Program-made: the position numbers and the translations under genes
Notes under the pieces: generated by a model
What the model was told of the DNA's origin: nothing
The model's database searches: none
The model's input: the letters and a program-made list of their open reading frames with translations, nothing else
Source: Labia minor
Lineage: Eukaryota; Arthropoda; Insecta; Dermaptera; Spongiphoridae
Reading direction: 5' to 3'
Length of the DNA: 64,000 nt
Assembly (NCBI GenBank): GCA_963082975.1
Contig: OY720345.1
Span: forward strand, 76,663,034 to 76,727,033
Part shown: positions 22,841 to 35,519 of the stretch, piece by piece
How positions within the stretch are numbered: the stretch's first letter is position 1
Layout: every line of letters begins with the position of its first letter

Positions 22841-23744
22841 AATAAATAAAAATAAAAATTAAGAAATTTTTTGGATTCCCCCCCTCCCTCAAAAATATAA
22901 ATTCTTATAAATATTTAAAAAAAAAATGTTTAAGGGGAAGTGAGGCTCAGCTTTCAAACATATTATTTATTATTATTCTATTATTATTTATTTTTATTCT
23001 ATTATTAAATTAAAATTAAATTATAATATTTATTTTATTGTAAATATATTACTAATGATAATAGTTTCAGTCTTTTCTCTTTTGTCATTTTATAAGATAA
23101 ATGTTTTTATTAGATTAGTACACTTAGATATAAGTATAAAATCTAATTATCATTTATTTTCTTTCACCGTTTACACACAAACACACACTAATTGAAGAGT
23201 CAAGCAAAAGCGCATTGCATTTTGAATATCCAAAAGGGTGGTTGAGGTCTCTTATCAAAACTTGAGAGGAAACTACCTTTACCTCCTCTCCCTATGCCCT
23301 ATCTAAACCTTGATTCCCCTTTGGCCCTCATGTAATTTTGACATCAATTCAAATTCTCTCTCTCTCTCTTACATTTTCACTTCTCTTGCTTTCTTTGCAT
23401 TGCATTCTCGTCCACGATCTCCTTTGTATTCATTCAATCTTTGCTCCTATTTTTTTCCAAATCAATGATTCGCAAATGTTTTCCTTCTTTATTTTAACCA
23501 AGATTTTCCATCATACTTGCTTTCGACATAGAAGATTCTTTTTTATTTATTATATTTAAATTAAATATATTATGTAAATTTTTTTACTCACTATAAAAAA
23601 CAGGTATGATAATATAAATAAAATTGTATTTTGTTTTTAATTTAAATTATTCTCTCTATCTATATTAGTAAAAGTACTATTTTGTTAAACCTTTTAAAAA
23701 TTGTAAATAATTGTATATACACTATAATATATGCTACGGAAAAG
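22841..23744. other. AT-rich spacer with a CT-rich patch
   Basis: Around 23230-23530 the + strand is rich in C and T with a (CT)n run at 23356-23369. No gene recognised. Confidence 0.4.
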
Positions 23745-24600
23745 TCAAAAGTTCTAGGCTGCAGTAACCAGATTTCCCCAAATATCCCTATCCTTATTTT
23801 CTCCCATCTCTCTTATGTCCCTTCCTACATTGATTCCCGCAAATATATTTTTTGCCAATCTTTCCTCTCCCTTTCTAGCCACGTGACCTAGCCATCAAAG
23901 CCTTCTTGATTTTATAACCCTTACCATGTCTGGAGATTCATAGAGGTCATGCAATACCTCATTATGTAAATCATAAACCATAACTCACAATGATATAATA
24001 CAACCGGCAAAATAATTGTTTTATTTATTTTAATTTTAATTCCTTTGGATAATAATTTTGACGAGATAAGTCCCTTTACTGCATAATAACAAGCGTTACC
24101 CGATTGTAACCTCGATTTAAATTCTTCTCGTATATTATTATCCTTCGTGATTACAGAACCTAAGTATTTAATTTCTTCTACATTTTCAAATTCTACGTTT
24201 TGTTTGTATATTAATATTTTGTGTAATAATACTATACCTCTCTGATACTAAATATTTTTAGCACTATATATTTATAGTGTCTATTAATTTGTTTACCTTA
24301 ATTCTACCTCTTTAATTGAATTTGTCGAATATCCTATAATATTTAAATCGTCCGTGTAACCTAATACTTGAATTTTTTCGCCCAATTGGATTTAGTTTGA
24401 TTCCTCCCCAATTTATCGTATTCTAATTCTAAAATTGGTGATAGAGCGTCCCTTTGTTTTAAACCATTATGAATTTCGAAAGTTTCTGAGCATCTTACTC
24501 TTCTTTTTCTACCCTCAAGACAAATCCGAATCATACAGACAATTTTTTTAGGAATTCCTATCAATATTAAAATTTATTACAGTTTTCTCCGATATAAAGG
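23745..24600 (-). pseudogene. LINE reverse-transcriptase/C-terminal fragment
   Basis: Minus-strand reading from 24564: GIPKKIVCMIRICLEGRKRR, then NGLKQRDALSPILE, which corresponds to the conserved G.(K/R)QGDALSP block of LINE reverse transcriptases with G changed to R. Further down come the HDL..SPDMVR, GHVAR and nearby C-terminal blocks (about 23990-23760). Frameshifts and stops separate the parts, so it is dead. It extends further into the RT domain than the copy at 1-357. Confidence 0.7.
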
Positions 24601-25302
24601 GTCACACTTTGCTAAATTTTAAGAAATATATAAATATTATTTCTAAATACAACAACAAAAAAAAAAAAATCAAAAACAAAAATATAATCAATTTCACATG
24701 AATTAAATTGTTATTTTTTTTATTCTCTAAAAAAGATTTTATTTTTTTATTTTTTAAAAAACTCAGTTTTTGCATTTCATTTCGATACAATTTACCAACG
24801 AGTTAAAATTGAGAATATTTACATATATCCCTTTTGGGCCTTTCAAATAGACGTATGGACAAACATACAAACAAGAACACGCCCACACACAGAATACTCT
24901 TGTGTATTTATCGTTTGCTTTGAAGGACGATTTATCGCGCCATTGATTCCATCTGTCTGGTTCTCTCTCCTCGCCTTCTCTCTTTTTCCAATCTTGTTAT
25001 TTCTTTCCTTTCTTGTTTCTTTCTACAAAAAAGGGATAAGTTTTAAAAAAAAAAAAAAAAGAAAACAAAACGTTAGGAATTTCTATTTGTGCGAACGAAC
25101 TTTGTTTGACTAAGAAATTATTTATTTATTTTTTTAAATTATTTATATAAAAGAAAATAAGATTATCTTTGTCAATTAAGAGATTTTATATTTTCATACT
25201 TTAATAAATATTTTTTTCTTTCTATATTATCCTATTAATATTGAATTTTTAATGTTTTCAGTCAGGTGAGACTTTGGATTTTTTTCTTCTTTTATTATTA
25301 TA
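24601..25302. other. AT-rich spacer, nothing recognised
   Basis: A slightly less AT-rich patch at 24830-25020 has no recognised content. Confidence 0.4.
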
Positions 25303-25874
25303 CTAGCTGCTCAGAGCGCCTTCGACGCTCTCCACACCTAGAAGGGGGCTCTGCCCCTGTAGACCCTAAAGTCTATCTTTTTTTACCCTCTCTTCTTTTT
25401 CTTCTTCTGTCTCAGTAGAGCGACCTGCTGCATGTAAGACCCCCTTTTCTCTCTCAAAATGAGACCCAATTAATCGTTTTTTAATTTTAGATTCCCTATC
25501 TGTTTTGTAATTCTAACAAATCAGATGACCCTACCTGACTTAATTTTAAACGTTCTTTCCTTTGCCTTCTATTTTTTAAATACCTACTTAAATTTGATTT
25601 TTTCGGTGGCAGTCTGGAAAAAAAATTACTAACTAAAACGTAGAGTCAAATTAGAAATTTGTTGTTATCGGTTGCCATGGTAACGTTACGTTTGTATGGG
25701 AAAAAGAAAGGTTTTTCCGGCAATTATTTGATTTTTTCTCGTCATAAAAACCATCAGTGGACTTCAACGAACATTTAAAAAAATAATTGGCAAAATTGGT
25801 CCAGGCGTTATAGAGTTATGGGCTTACAAACACATTTTGCGATTCTTATAACGTTTTTTTTTCTATATTATAGA
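25303..25874 (-). mobile_element. non-autonomous Helitron, family C
   Basis: 572 bp. On the minus strand it starts TC (25874-25873), ends CTAG (25306-25303) and has the GAGCGTC..GGCGCTC hairpin just before the end; A and T flank it as Helitrons require. Near the TC end is the phrase GGCAAAATTGGTCCAGGCGT with GTTATGGGCTTACAAACAC. No coding region. Confidence 0.75.
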
Positions 25875-26602
25875 TATGAAAAGGTGAATTTAGAGAATAA
25901 ATATTTTTTGTAAATGCATGTCTTATGAATTGTGAATTTTCACTACAATTCAAAAGCGTCCAGTATTTTAACTACTTATTTTAATACATTGCTCAAATGA
26001 ACATTCTCGAAAATTCAAAATAAATAATACATAAATTTAATATGAAAAGTTTGTATTATACCTATTTAAGTTTACAAGGTTTAAATTCTTAATGATTTTT
26101 CCCAGATGCAAGAGAGCACATAACTTTTATTTGACTGAATATATATATATATATATATATAATCTAAATGATATCTAATTTCATTGGTAGAAAAGATTAA
26201 AATTTACAACAACTTTCATATAGGAATATGAATATTAATCCCTAAGGGAATTATTACACCTAGTTCTGTCCTTGTTGGGAACGTGTTATAATTAAATTGG
26301 TAACTTTCTCAAGGCCTTTAAGAGAACACTTCCCTTTCCTGCAAAGTATTTGTTTCTAACTATAATAGATATATAAAATTAAAAATATTTCATTATAATT
26401 CAATTAATTTTCTTCCTTAAAAATCATTTTAAAAAAATAAATAAATAAGTAAAATATTTTTATAATATCACTCAATCTTCCTCTAATTCTTATATTTTCT
26501 TAGTTTTATTTCCCTAATCATCTCTCATATTGATTTCATCAATAATAATAATAATAATAAAAATAAAATATACATGTATTTTAGAAATATATCGTATAAT
26601 AG
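25875..26602. other. AT-rich spacer
   Basis: Contains a (TA)n run at 26140-26162 and an (ATA)n run at about 26540-26560. No gene seen. Confidence 0.45.
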
Positions 26603-27396
26603 TAGTGTACAACTAAGTTCCCAATGTTTGTTAAGATGTCTCAAGAAGTAAGGGCTGGTCGATTGTGCATTAACCAAAACCTCATGAACCAAGTTTAGAC
26701 ATATAGAAAACAAACCACTTTGACGTTTGATTTGGTTTTTGCGTTATATACTTAAAGTTATGTGAAAATATCTGATTATGTACTAAATAATCATCATTTA
26801 TGGTAAGTGTTGCTTTTATTCTTTCATTGAAGCGCATCGAGAACTAAAAAAAGATTACGGAGATGCTGCTCTTAGTGAAACAACGGTTAAGACGGGATTT
26901 CGATGTTGACGAGCGTACGCCAATAACCGTTGAAGACGCTGTTGCAACCGAAAGAAAACCTGGAAACATTACTGGAAAATGGTATCGGACTCGATTAATG
27001 TTATTGTGCCAAGCACTGTTTGAAAAGCAACCACAATATGAGCAGAGGCATGAACAAGTGATTCTATATAGAAAAGATCAAATTGGAAATTCTACCCCAT
27101 CCACCATATTACCTAGATATTGCGCCTTCCGTTTATTATTTGTTCCATTCGATGACATACTGTCTAATCAATAGTTCTGCTCATATAATGACATCTCAAA
27201 ATGGCTTGATTCGTGGATAGCTTCAAAAGAATAACACTTCTACCGAGACGGTTTTCAAGCACTAACAGAAATATGAGAAAAAGTTATGCAAGCGATGGTC
27301 AATATTTTGAATGATTCATTTTATAACAATTTCTTCACAATAAAGTGGTATTTTCATCAAAAAAGAAAACAGGGAAAAGTTAGTTGTGCACCTATT
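26603..27396 (+). pseudogene. mariner element, internally deleted
   Basis: The ends carry GTGTACAACTAAGTTCCC (left) and, read inward from the right, GGTGCACAACTAACTTTTCC, a mariner-type TIR with TA outside. The interior reads as transposase pieces: near the start MSQEVRAG-like, in the middle VKQRLRRDFDVDER, later a YLDIAPS.YYLFHSM block (about 27100-27160) and ISKWLDSWIASKE before the end. These match the C-terminal catalytic part of mariner transposases. Several stops and shifts; about 0.8 kb against a usual 1.3 kb. Confidence 0.7.
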
Positions 27397-27597
27397 ACTA
27401 AATTATTTGTTATCGTATATACAATCATATAATTGACTCTTACCTTTTATATATTAATTTAAATATGAATGAATACAAAAATTTTATTAATTTAAACAAA
27501 ATAATGATAAAATGTAGTCTTCTTTTAATCAAGAATATTTTTCTTTTGAAATTAGGCTGATAGATTATAAGAATGCACATATTGAATTAACAAATTA

Positions 27598-27704
27598 TTA
27601 TTATATTTATTAATTTTAATTTATAATTTAATTAATTTAAATATAATATATGTTAATTAATCCAATTCAAATTGCGAGATAGTCTTATGGAGACACTCCA
27701 GCTT
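27598..27704 (-). mobile_element. family B terminal fragment
   Basis: Only the hairpin end is kept: GCGAGATAGT, then TGGAGACACTCCAGCTTA. The remainder of the element is missing, so this is a truncated copy. Confidence 0.65.
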
Positions 27705-28360
27705 ATTATTAATTGAGTCAAGATGATTTACACATTGAGGAAAATTATAAAATTATTTTATAGTGTTACAAAAAATAAAAAAAAAATATGTTGTGTTAAG
27801 TTTAATAATATAAAATTACTCAATAATACTTGTAGTAAATGTATTATATGGTAAGTACATATATTGTATAAAATATTGAATTGATAACAATCTACAAATT
27901 GGTATCATTTATATCATCTTTTCTTTTATTATTAAATTCTTGAAAAAGGAAATACTATAAATTTATCAACGCAAAGAGAAGAATAACTTTATTAAAAATT
28001 TCATCTCTGGAATAAATCTTTTTTTTTTGTCTATTTTAACTTAAATTAAAGTTGAGTAAGAAGGAAGTATTTTCAGAATATAAAAATTTAATAAAAATAC
28101 TATCTCTATCTATCTCTAGGAAATCTTCTATATTTGAAGATAACAAATTCGTAAAATGGAAAGAGAACATTGGGTTGGAGTTTTCTTTCTTAATGACAAA
28201 CAAGATTAATCCATCTGCTCGTCTTAATAACATTGACCTAAAAATATTTCGTCATTCTCTTTGAAAATACCCATTCATTTCATTATTATGTTTTGTAGTT
28301 ATTAGATAGATTAAAAAATTTGTACAATTTATAAAATTTAACATAATTATAAAAAAAAAA
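27705..28360. other. AT-rich spacer, nothing recognised
   Basis: No supported feature. Short open stretches on both strands around 28036-28264 overlap each other and match nothing I know. Confidence 0.4.
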
Positions 28361-28850
28361 TTAGCTGGAGTGTCTCCACTCGATTATCTCGCAAATTGAA
28401 TTGGATTAAATGACATAATATATTATATTTAAATTAAATTAAATTAATTATAAATTATAAATTAAAATTAATAGATAATTTTTATTAAACCAGCGCATGC
28501 TTGGCTCTTTGTTGATGGCACCACGTCACGTGTTGGCGCGTGAGATTTGCAGTGTTAAAAAATTAATTCTGGTACTTTCAGCGATTCAATCAAGCTGAAA
28601 TTCTATATATAGTAGTTTTATACACTTTTTAATCATGTGAAAAATTATCAAACATATATCTTTATTTTTACGGTCAGATTAGATTAGAAGAAAAAAAATT
28701 AAAACGTTGTGGGTAATGACCTTCTTCTGGTTGAATTACATTTCTCAAAAGTTGATAAAAAACTACGAATTTTGAATAATCCCCATGTACCAAATTTCAT
28801 GATTCTAGCTCAAACCGTTTTTGCGTAATCTTGTCTACACACACACATAC
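28361..28850 (-). mobile_element. family B element, broken at the microsatellite
   Basis: The hairpin end and body match the complete copy at 22204-22840, but the sequence stops in the ACACACATAC run and is joined directly to a family A fragment. The ACTATCTCGCC terminus is lost. Confidence 0.7.
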
Positions 28851-29271
28851 ATTTTTATTTTTTATTTTAATTTATTTATAATATATAAGAGTAGGAGCTG
28901 GCTGTGACGTCATATAATTTTAAATTAAGAAAAAGATGATTTTTCTCGAGAATAAAATCAAAACATTCGTGGAGATATTTAAAAATTCTTCTCATGTGAA
29001 ATTTGGTGTGAAAATAACCCTTCCCTTCCTATCGTCGATCGCTAATACTACCACTTTCGGTTTCCGGATTTGCACCAACAGTTGATCAATCCATCATACT
29101 GATGCATTAAGTAAATATACCAAATTTCATCAAAATCAAGCTGTACACATCTATACAGACGGACGGACGGACAGACATCATGCTAAAAATACTTTTTTCT
29201 GTTAAGAAAATGCATGATTCGTGGAGATATGTAAAAATCTCCACATGTGAAATTTGGTGTGAAAACTTACC
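28851..29271 (-). mobile_element. family A fragment fused to family B
   Basis: Matches family A from the TTTATTTATAATATATA stretch through GACGTCA, the GGAC microsatellite (29158-29172) and up to ACTTACCTCCCTT, but lacks both termini. No spacer separates it from the family B piece. Confidence 0.7.
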
Positions 29272-30333
29272 TCCCTTTCATCAATTTTTTTTTTGTTTAA
29301 ATTTGTACATAATAAAAATGTTTAATTTTGCCATTGGATTATAAATTCAAAATATTATCAATTTATCTAGTCATTTGGGGTGGGATAAACTACATGCATG
29401 CAGTGATGTGAATCAGAACGGATGGGATCATTATTGTATCGTGTGTCTTTCAGTCCTTGATGTACCATTCCTCCCTATATGGTAAATTGGCTCAAATTTG
29501 AATTCACTTGGATAAACTAGGTGTGTTGTATATACATCCAACAACCCCCTCCCCCTCACCCACAACTCTCCCCCCCTTCTTCCACCCTTCCACCTCTGCA
29601 CATAGTATACGCCTCAACAGAAACTTAGGCAACCGTAAGCATTAGTCTAAATATGTATAACAAACATTTATTTATAAATATATTTCTAATAAACATTTAT
29701 ATATTTCTCATAAAACAAGTTGAAATGTTATGTCAATTAATGAAAATATTTTAAGATATTTATAGAAAAGGTTAAAAAATTTAAAATTTTTTTTTAATTG
29801 ATATAAATTTGAATAAAAATATTATTAAATATAATATTATAATTATTATTATGATATGATTATTATTATAATAGATTTTAGTCGGAGTGTAGTTAGTTAA
29901 TGATAATCTTGACATGTTACAATTGGGTCTTAAAAGATCTCTCATTCCATTTATGTCATTTCTATGTCCAATGATTTTGCTTGCTTGGATGCTAGACTAG
30001 ACCCAGATTATAGAATCCAAATCAAGTTTGTTTTATCTTATGATACAGTATTAAGATTTATATGATTGGATACATTTCTAGAGTAATATATTAGAGTTTA
30101 ATAAAAATAAAAAAATAAAAAAAATTCACTTTTTCTTTTACGTATAATATGTAAAACAATTTTGGAATATAAAGAAGGGTGATATATTTGATCCAGCCGA
30201 ATAACTTATTTTATGTTCGATGTTTCACTTTGCTTCTAAATGATAAATTTTTTTGCTTTCTCATCTTTCTTATTCCATCTAATAGTCACGATTCAATAAC
30301 TTATAAAATAATCTTAAATTTTATCATTTTTAT
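29272..30333. other. AT-rich spacer with a C-rich patch
   Basis: A C-rich patch lies at 29540-29600. No gene or element recognised. Confidence 0.4.
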
Positions 30334-31430
30334 ACTATCTCGCCAGAGATAGTATTGCGATCACGAAAATTTTCGATGTCGAGATTTTGATGTTTTTATA
30401 CGTTTTGAAGGTCCCTGAGTCATTTTCACTAAGATTGAGAAAAATGTCTGTATGTGTCTGTGTGTATGTGTATGTGTGGGTGGGTGGGTGTATGTGTGTA
30501 TGTATGTAGACAAGATTACGCAAAAACGGTTTGAGCTAGAATCATGAAATTTGGTATATGGGAATGATTCAAAATTCGTAGTTTTCTATCAACTTTTGAG
30601 AAATGTAGCTCAACCGGAAGAGGATCATTACCTACAACGTTTTGATTTTTTTCCTCTAAAGTGACCGTAAAAATAAAGATATATGTTTGATAGTTTTTAA
30701 CTTGATTGAAGATTGTAAAAAACTTATATATGTTACGGTAAAAGTAGATATTGTGGCAAATGTACACATTTTCCGGTAAATGTGCACATTAGCCTCCTCA
30801 TTTGGGTAATGTGCATTCAACTAACATTTACAATTTCAAATAAGGGAAATGTACATTGAATTCACAATGACCATGTCGTTTTGGTAAATGTGAGCATAGA
30901 TTACTAATTAATGCCATAGTATACTGATATAATTTAAGATATTTAGAGAAATAAGACTCAGGTAAGTTAAAATTTTAATTTTTCTACAAAAAATTATTTT
31001 TTAGTTAGAATTTTTGAAAAACAATGGAACAAAAAGAAAAATTTAAAAACCAACTAGAACAGATTGTATCACAAAAAACAAAAATATTGTATATGTACAT
31101 ATACATTATATTCAGTTCACATATATCTAACTTTTTGGGAAATGTACACATTTTCCGGTAAATGTGTACATTTCCCAAGAGTGTACATTTACCGTAACAT
31201 ATATATAGAATTTCAGCTTGATTGAATCGCTGAAAGTTCCGGAATTTTTTAACACTGCAAATCACGCGCCAACACGTGACGTGGTGCCATCAACAAACAT
31301 GCGCTGATTTAATAAATATTATTTATTAATTTTCATTTATAATTAATTAAATTTTTTAATTTAAATATAATATATGTTAATTAATTCAATTCAAATTTGC
31401 GAGATAGTCGAGTGGAGACACTCCAGCTTA
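30334..31430 (-). mobile_element. family B element, complete, split by a TIR element
   Basis: Oriented opposite to the copy at 22204 in the window. It begins ACTATCTCGCCAGAGATAGT at 30334 and ends TGGAGACACTCCAGCTTA at 31430; T or A/T runs flank it. The extra length over 637 bp is a 467-bp insertion at 30732-31198. The TATATA stretch at that site is duplicated. Confidence 0.75.
30732..31198. mobile_element. TIR element with repeated subterminal motifs
   Basis: Ends are GTTACGGTAAA and TTTACCGTAAC, perfect inverted repeats. Both sub-ends carry repeats of the phrase GGTAAATGTGCACATT or AAATGTACACATTTTCCGG, in both orientations. It lies inside a family B element at an AT repeat, so the exact target duplication (up to about 6 bp of AT) cannot be fixed. 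No transposase coding. Confidence 0.7.
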
Positions 31431-31855
31431 TTTTTTTTAATAATAGTAAAAAAAAATGTTTTTCATCAAAAGTCTATTGCAAGTATCTTAAAATATTATC
31501 TTCTTTTATATATTTGTTGGTATTTATTCAATTTTATTATTTAAATTTATAACTTTAATATAATTAATTTACCATTAAATATTATATTATAATTGAATTA
31601 TACAAGAAGTTTTATTCAATGCTAATTTTATTTTTTTTATATTAAATCATTAAGATAATTTTTAAAAAAAGATCGCTTGCTATCTAGAAAGCCAGGTTAA
31701 TATACCCAAAATTGTTGAGTAGCCAGTTTCACAGAACTTTTTGATCTTCCTGACTGTCTTCTTAGCTGTCAATATTACTGTAAGACCCTTTGGAAAATAT
31801 CACATGTCGAATGGATTGCTTATTGTGCAAATGTCTTATTAAAGATGAAACCTTA
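31431..31855. other. AT-rich spacer, nothing recognised
   Basis: Around 31670-31850 the base composition is less extreme but I see no recognisable content. Confidence 0.4.
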
Positions 31856-32325
31856 ATAACCAGCGCGTGTTTGACTCTGTTGATGGCACCACGTCACATG
31901 CTGGCGCGTGATTAGCAGTAAACGTAATAAAAAATTAATTCCGGTGCTTTCAGCGATTTAATCAAGCTGAAATTCTATATATAGCAGTTTTATACATTTT
32001 TTATTCATGTGGAAAAACTATCAAACATATTACGGTCACTTTAGAGGAAAAAAAATCAAAATGTGGTAGGTAATGACCCTCTTCCGGATAAGCTACATTT
32101 CTCAAAAGTTGATAGAAAACTACGAATTTTGAATAATGCCCGTGTACCAAATTTCATTATTCTAACCTCAAACCGTTTTTTGCGTAATCTTGTCTACATA
32201 CTCACACACACACACACACAGACACATACAGACATTTTTCTCAATCTTAGTGAAAATGACTGTGACCTTCAAAACGTATAAAAACATTAAAATCTCGACA
32301 TTTTTCGTGATCGCAATACTATATA
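31856..32325 (-). mobile_element. family B relic without the hairpin end
   Basis: Starts inside the body (CCAGCGCGTGTTTGACTC) and runs through the AC microsatellite (32203-32220) to TTTTTCGTGATCGCAATACTAT, where the terminal repeat is degraded. Confidence 0.6.
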
Positions 32326-33793
32326 TTAAAAATAAACATATTTTATAAAGGAAGTTTAGTTTTCTATTATATATTAAAGGAGCTTATATGAAAAAATAAA
32401 GATTTGTATTTGGAGACAATAAAATATATAAAATATTATTTTATTTATTTTTTTTTTATTTTAACTCAATATTTATTTAATATTTTTTTATTTATATATA
32501 TTATTTATCTTTTTTTTTAATTAAAAAAAAATCTTATTTATTAAAATGTCTTTAAAAGAATAAATAAGAGGAATGTATTCTAAATAAATCGTGTTTTGTG
32601 AAAAAAAGAACGTTTTAAATAATATTTTCATTGGAATTGAAATTCCCTGCTCTATTGATTGTCTCACTCACTTGTCCAAGCCATTTGATTAAGCAAAACC
32701 ACAGAATCACCTTCCGTTGGCTCGATGGGTGGAGGATTCGAATGGGGATTCAACTGGAGAATGGAATCTGGTCCAGATTTCAACGTCCGTCGATCACACA
32801 TTCACTCCCCTTCCTCTAGGTTATATACCCACCACCACCACTACCATTCAATGGATTAAAACAATGATTTCAATTCATATATTGGGTGGGAGTGATTTAT
32901 CAGGAATAGAATGGGAATTGTTCATGATTAAAGGAACCCTTGCAAGAGAAAGGTTGGGAAAAAGATTGATACCTGCTGCCTTCCATTTCTAAAATAGATA
33001 AGTTACAATAGAGCTATATACACGAGATAGATCGAATGTGTTTCTCTTTGAAATTATTTAGAAATATTTAGAATGCCTTTTCTATTTGTTGTTGAAAGCC
33101 TTTTCAAATAAATTTCAGATAGATGTCATTTAGGAGGAGTAATATTTTCTATAACAAAAATAAAAGAACATAGTAGTAATTAATGAGATTAAAATGACAG
33201 AAACTGATATACGAAAAGTTATTGAAGGTTATTCTATCATGAATATTTTTGTGACATGAAAGGGTAATATATAAAAGCCTAAAATGAATGTATGTATGTA
33301 TGTATGTATATATGTACTAATACCTATGTATGTATGTATGTATGTTTGTATGAATGTGTGTGAGTGGATGTATAGATGTGTGATTCAAAAGAAAAGTTCA
33401 TTCTAAATAGCAGAGTGTATTGCAATGGGGGTAGAGGCTTAATCAATGGTTTGATTCGCAATTTTGCCTGTGTGCTGAAAGGGTGCGAGGAAAATACTTG
33501 AGTTCCATTTATGGGTAATGTCGTCATTTGCCCTTTCCTAAAGCAGTTCGATTGCGAACATCAGCAGAAATTGAAGAGATGCCGATTGGTTACGTTCCTA
33601 AAACCCAAAAGGGACGGACAAATAGACGAATTCATTTATAGAAAGGACTATTATTAAATTATATTCTCGGTAAAATACCTATAAAGGTAGTAATGAAACC
33701 TACATAAGACAAATAATATACCATAAATAGTATTTTAAAGATGTTAAGTAACTTTCATTATATTGATTGAATATTAATGTTCGTTTTAATAAA
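32326..33793. other. spacer with less AT-rich segments and an ATGT microsatellite
   Basis: 32630-33000 and 33370-33620 are clearly less AT-rich. Short open frames there (32631-32819, 32717-32992) overlap in different phases and match no family I know. An ATGT/ATGTT microsatellite occupies 33289-33350. These patches may be old transposon remains or exons of an unknown gene; no call is supported. Confidence 0.35.
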
Positions 33794-34358
33794 TTAGCTG
33801 GAGTGTCTCCACTCGGCTATCTCGCAATTTGAATTGGATTAAATAACATATATTATATTTAAATTAAATTTAATTAATTATAAATTATAATTAATAAATA
33901 ATATTTATTAAACCAGCGCGTATCGGACTCTTTGTTGATGGCACCACGTCACGTGTTGGCGCGTGAGATTTGCTGTCGTGTTAAAAAATTAATTCCGGTA
34001 CTTTCAGCGATTCAATCAAGCTGAAATTCTATATATAGCAGTTTTATACAATTATTAATTATGTGAAAAAGTATCAAACATATATCTTTATTTTTACGCT
34101 CACTTTAGAGTAGAGGAAAAAAATTAAAACGTTGTAGGTAATGAACCTATTCCTGATGAGCTACATTTCTCAAAAGTTGATAGAAAACTACGAATTTTGA
34201 ATAATGCCCGTATACCAAATTTCATGATTCTAGCTTAAACCGTTTTTGCGTAATATTGTCTACATAAACACACACACAGACATTTTTCTTAACCTTAGTG
34301 AAAATTACTTAGGGGACCTTCAAAACGTATAAAAACATCTAAATCCCAACATCGAAAT
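33794..34358 (-). mobile_element. family B element, one end missing
   Basis: The hairpin end (TTAGCTGGAGTGTCTCCACTCG at 33794 onward) and body match the complete copy. It ends at CATCGAAATTTATATA, so the ACTATCTCGCC terminus is lost. Confidence 0.65.
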
Positions 34359-34896
34359 TTATATATATTCTCACTCTATTGTAATTTATAGATTACACAA
34401 AGTAAGAAAAGTTTCATATGATATTAAAAAAAAATAATGAGAAATAAACTCTTAGAGTAATTTTTTTTTATCAAAAGACACAGTTAATATTAAATTTTTT
34501 TTATGCAATATTTAATATTAAACCAAGAAAATTAGATTCTATCTCTCTCAGAGGACATTTATCTTTTTCTATCGTAATGACCTCACTATATTTCGAAATA
34601 AATATATATTATTAAGATTCAAATTTTAAAAAAAAAAAAATTTTAGATTCAAAATATGTTAGTGTTATTAATTCACATGCCATATTTTTTTAAAAATTTT
34701 AGTTTAAGTTGAAAATATTTAGATATTATTTTTTTGGAAATTCTCTTTTTATACTCAAGAGACATCAAAATACTTATAATTTTCTATTGAAATCTCATAT
34801 ATCAAAACAATTCAAAAGAAAATTATTCAATATATCCTCCTAATTAATAACTTTTTTTAATCATCAATCCCTAAAAATTGTATAATTCTCTCATCG
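34359..34896. other. AT-rich spacer, nothing recognised
   Basis: No supported feature. Confidence 0.4.
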
Positions 34897-34897
34897 A

Positions 34898-34916
34898 GGG
34901 GAGGGGAGGGGAGGGG
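34898..34916 (+). repeat. G-quadruplex-type tract
   Basis: Four GGGG runs separated by single A bases. It stands out in AT-rich DNA and lies just outside a family A element. Confidence 0.7.
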
Positions 34917-34930
34917 TGAGAAAAAGAAAA

Positions 34931-35519
34931 TAAGTTGACCTGTGGCCAGGTCCGAACCGACCGACGGTTTGAAATAAATTAATTTCCAGCTACAGAAACA
35001 ATTTCAAATAATTTTTATATATCTATTAATGTAATAAAAAACAGATATGGATAGAACATAAATATTTTTAATTTTATTTTATTTATAATATATATGTAAG
35101 ACGTCATGAATGGCTGGATGACGTCATATAATTTTAATTAAGAAAAAACTAATAAAGATGATTTTTCTCGAGTATAAAACCAATGCAAAGTGAATGATTC
35201 GTGATGATATGTAAAAAATCTCCTCATGTGAAATTTGGTATGAAAATAACCCTTCCCTTCCTATCGCTAATACTACCACTTCCGGTTTCCGGATTTGCAC
35301 CAAAAGTTAATCAATTCATCATACTGATGCATTAAGTAAATATACCAAATTTCATCAAAATCAAGCTGTACACATCTATACGGACGGACGGACGGACAGA
35401 CATCATGCTAAAAATACTTTTTTCTGTTAAGAAAATGCATGATTCGTGGAGATATGTAAAAATCTCCACATGTGAAATTTGGTGTGAAAACAATACCTCC
35501 CTTACTATCGTCGGTCGGT
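34931..35519 (-). mobile_element. Helentron-type element, family A copy 3
   Basis: 589 bp with both termini. It has internal deletions around the GACGTCA block and the ATCAAAATC region, and only four GGAC-type units. The flanks on the minus strand are TTTTT and TTTTC. Confidence 0.75.

Noticed and set aside
22645-22892. Open frames on both strands across the AC/GT run
   Set aside because: They translate a microsatellite inside family B (HTHIHTH / CVCMCVC). The same artefact occurs at 30335-30523, 32063-32281 and 1091-1273.
32631-32992. A small host gene
   Set aside because: Two overlapping frames in different phases, no splice logic, no known motif.
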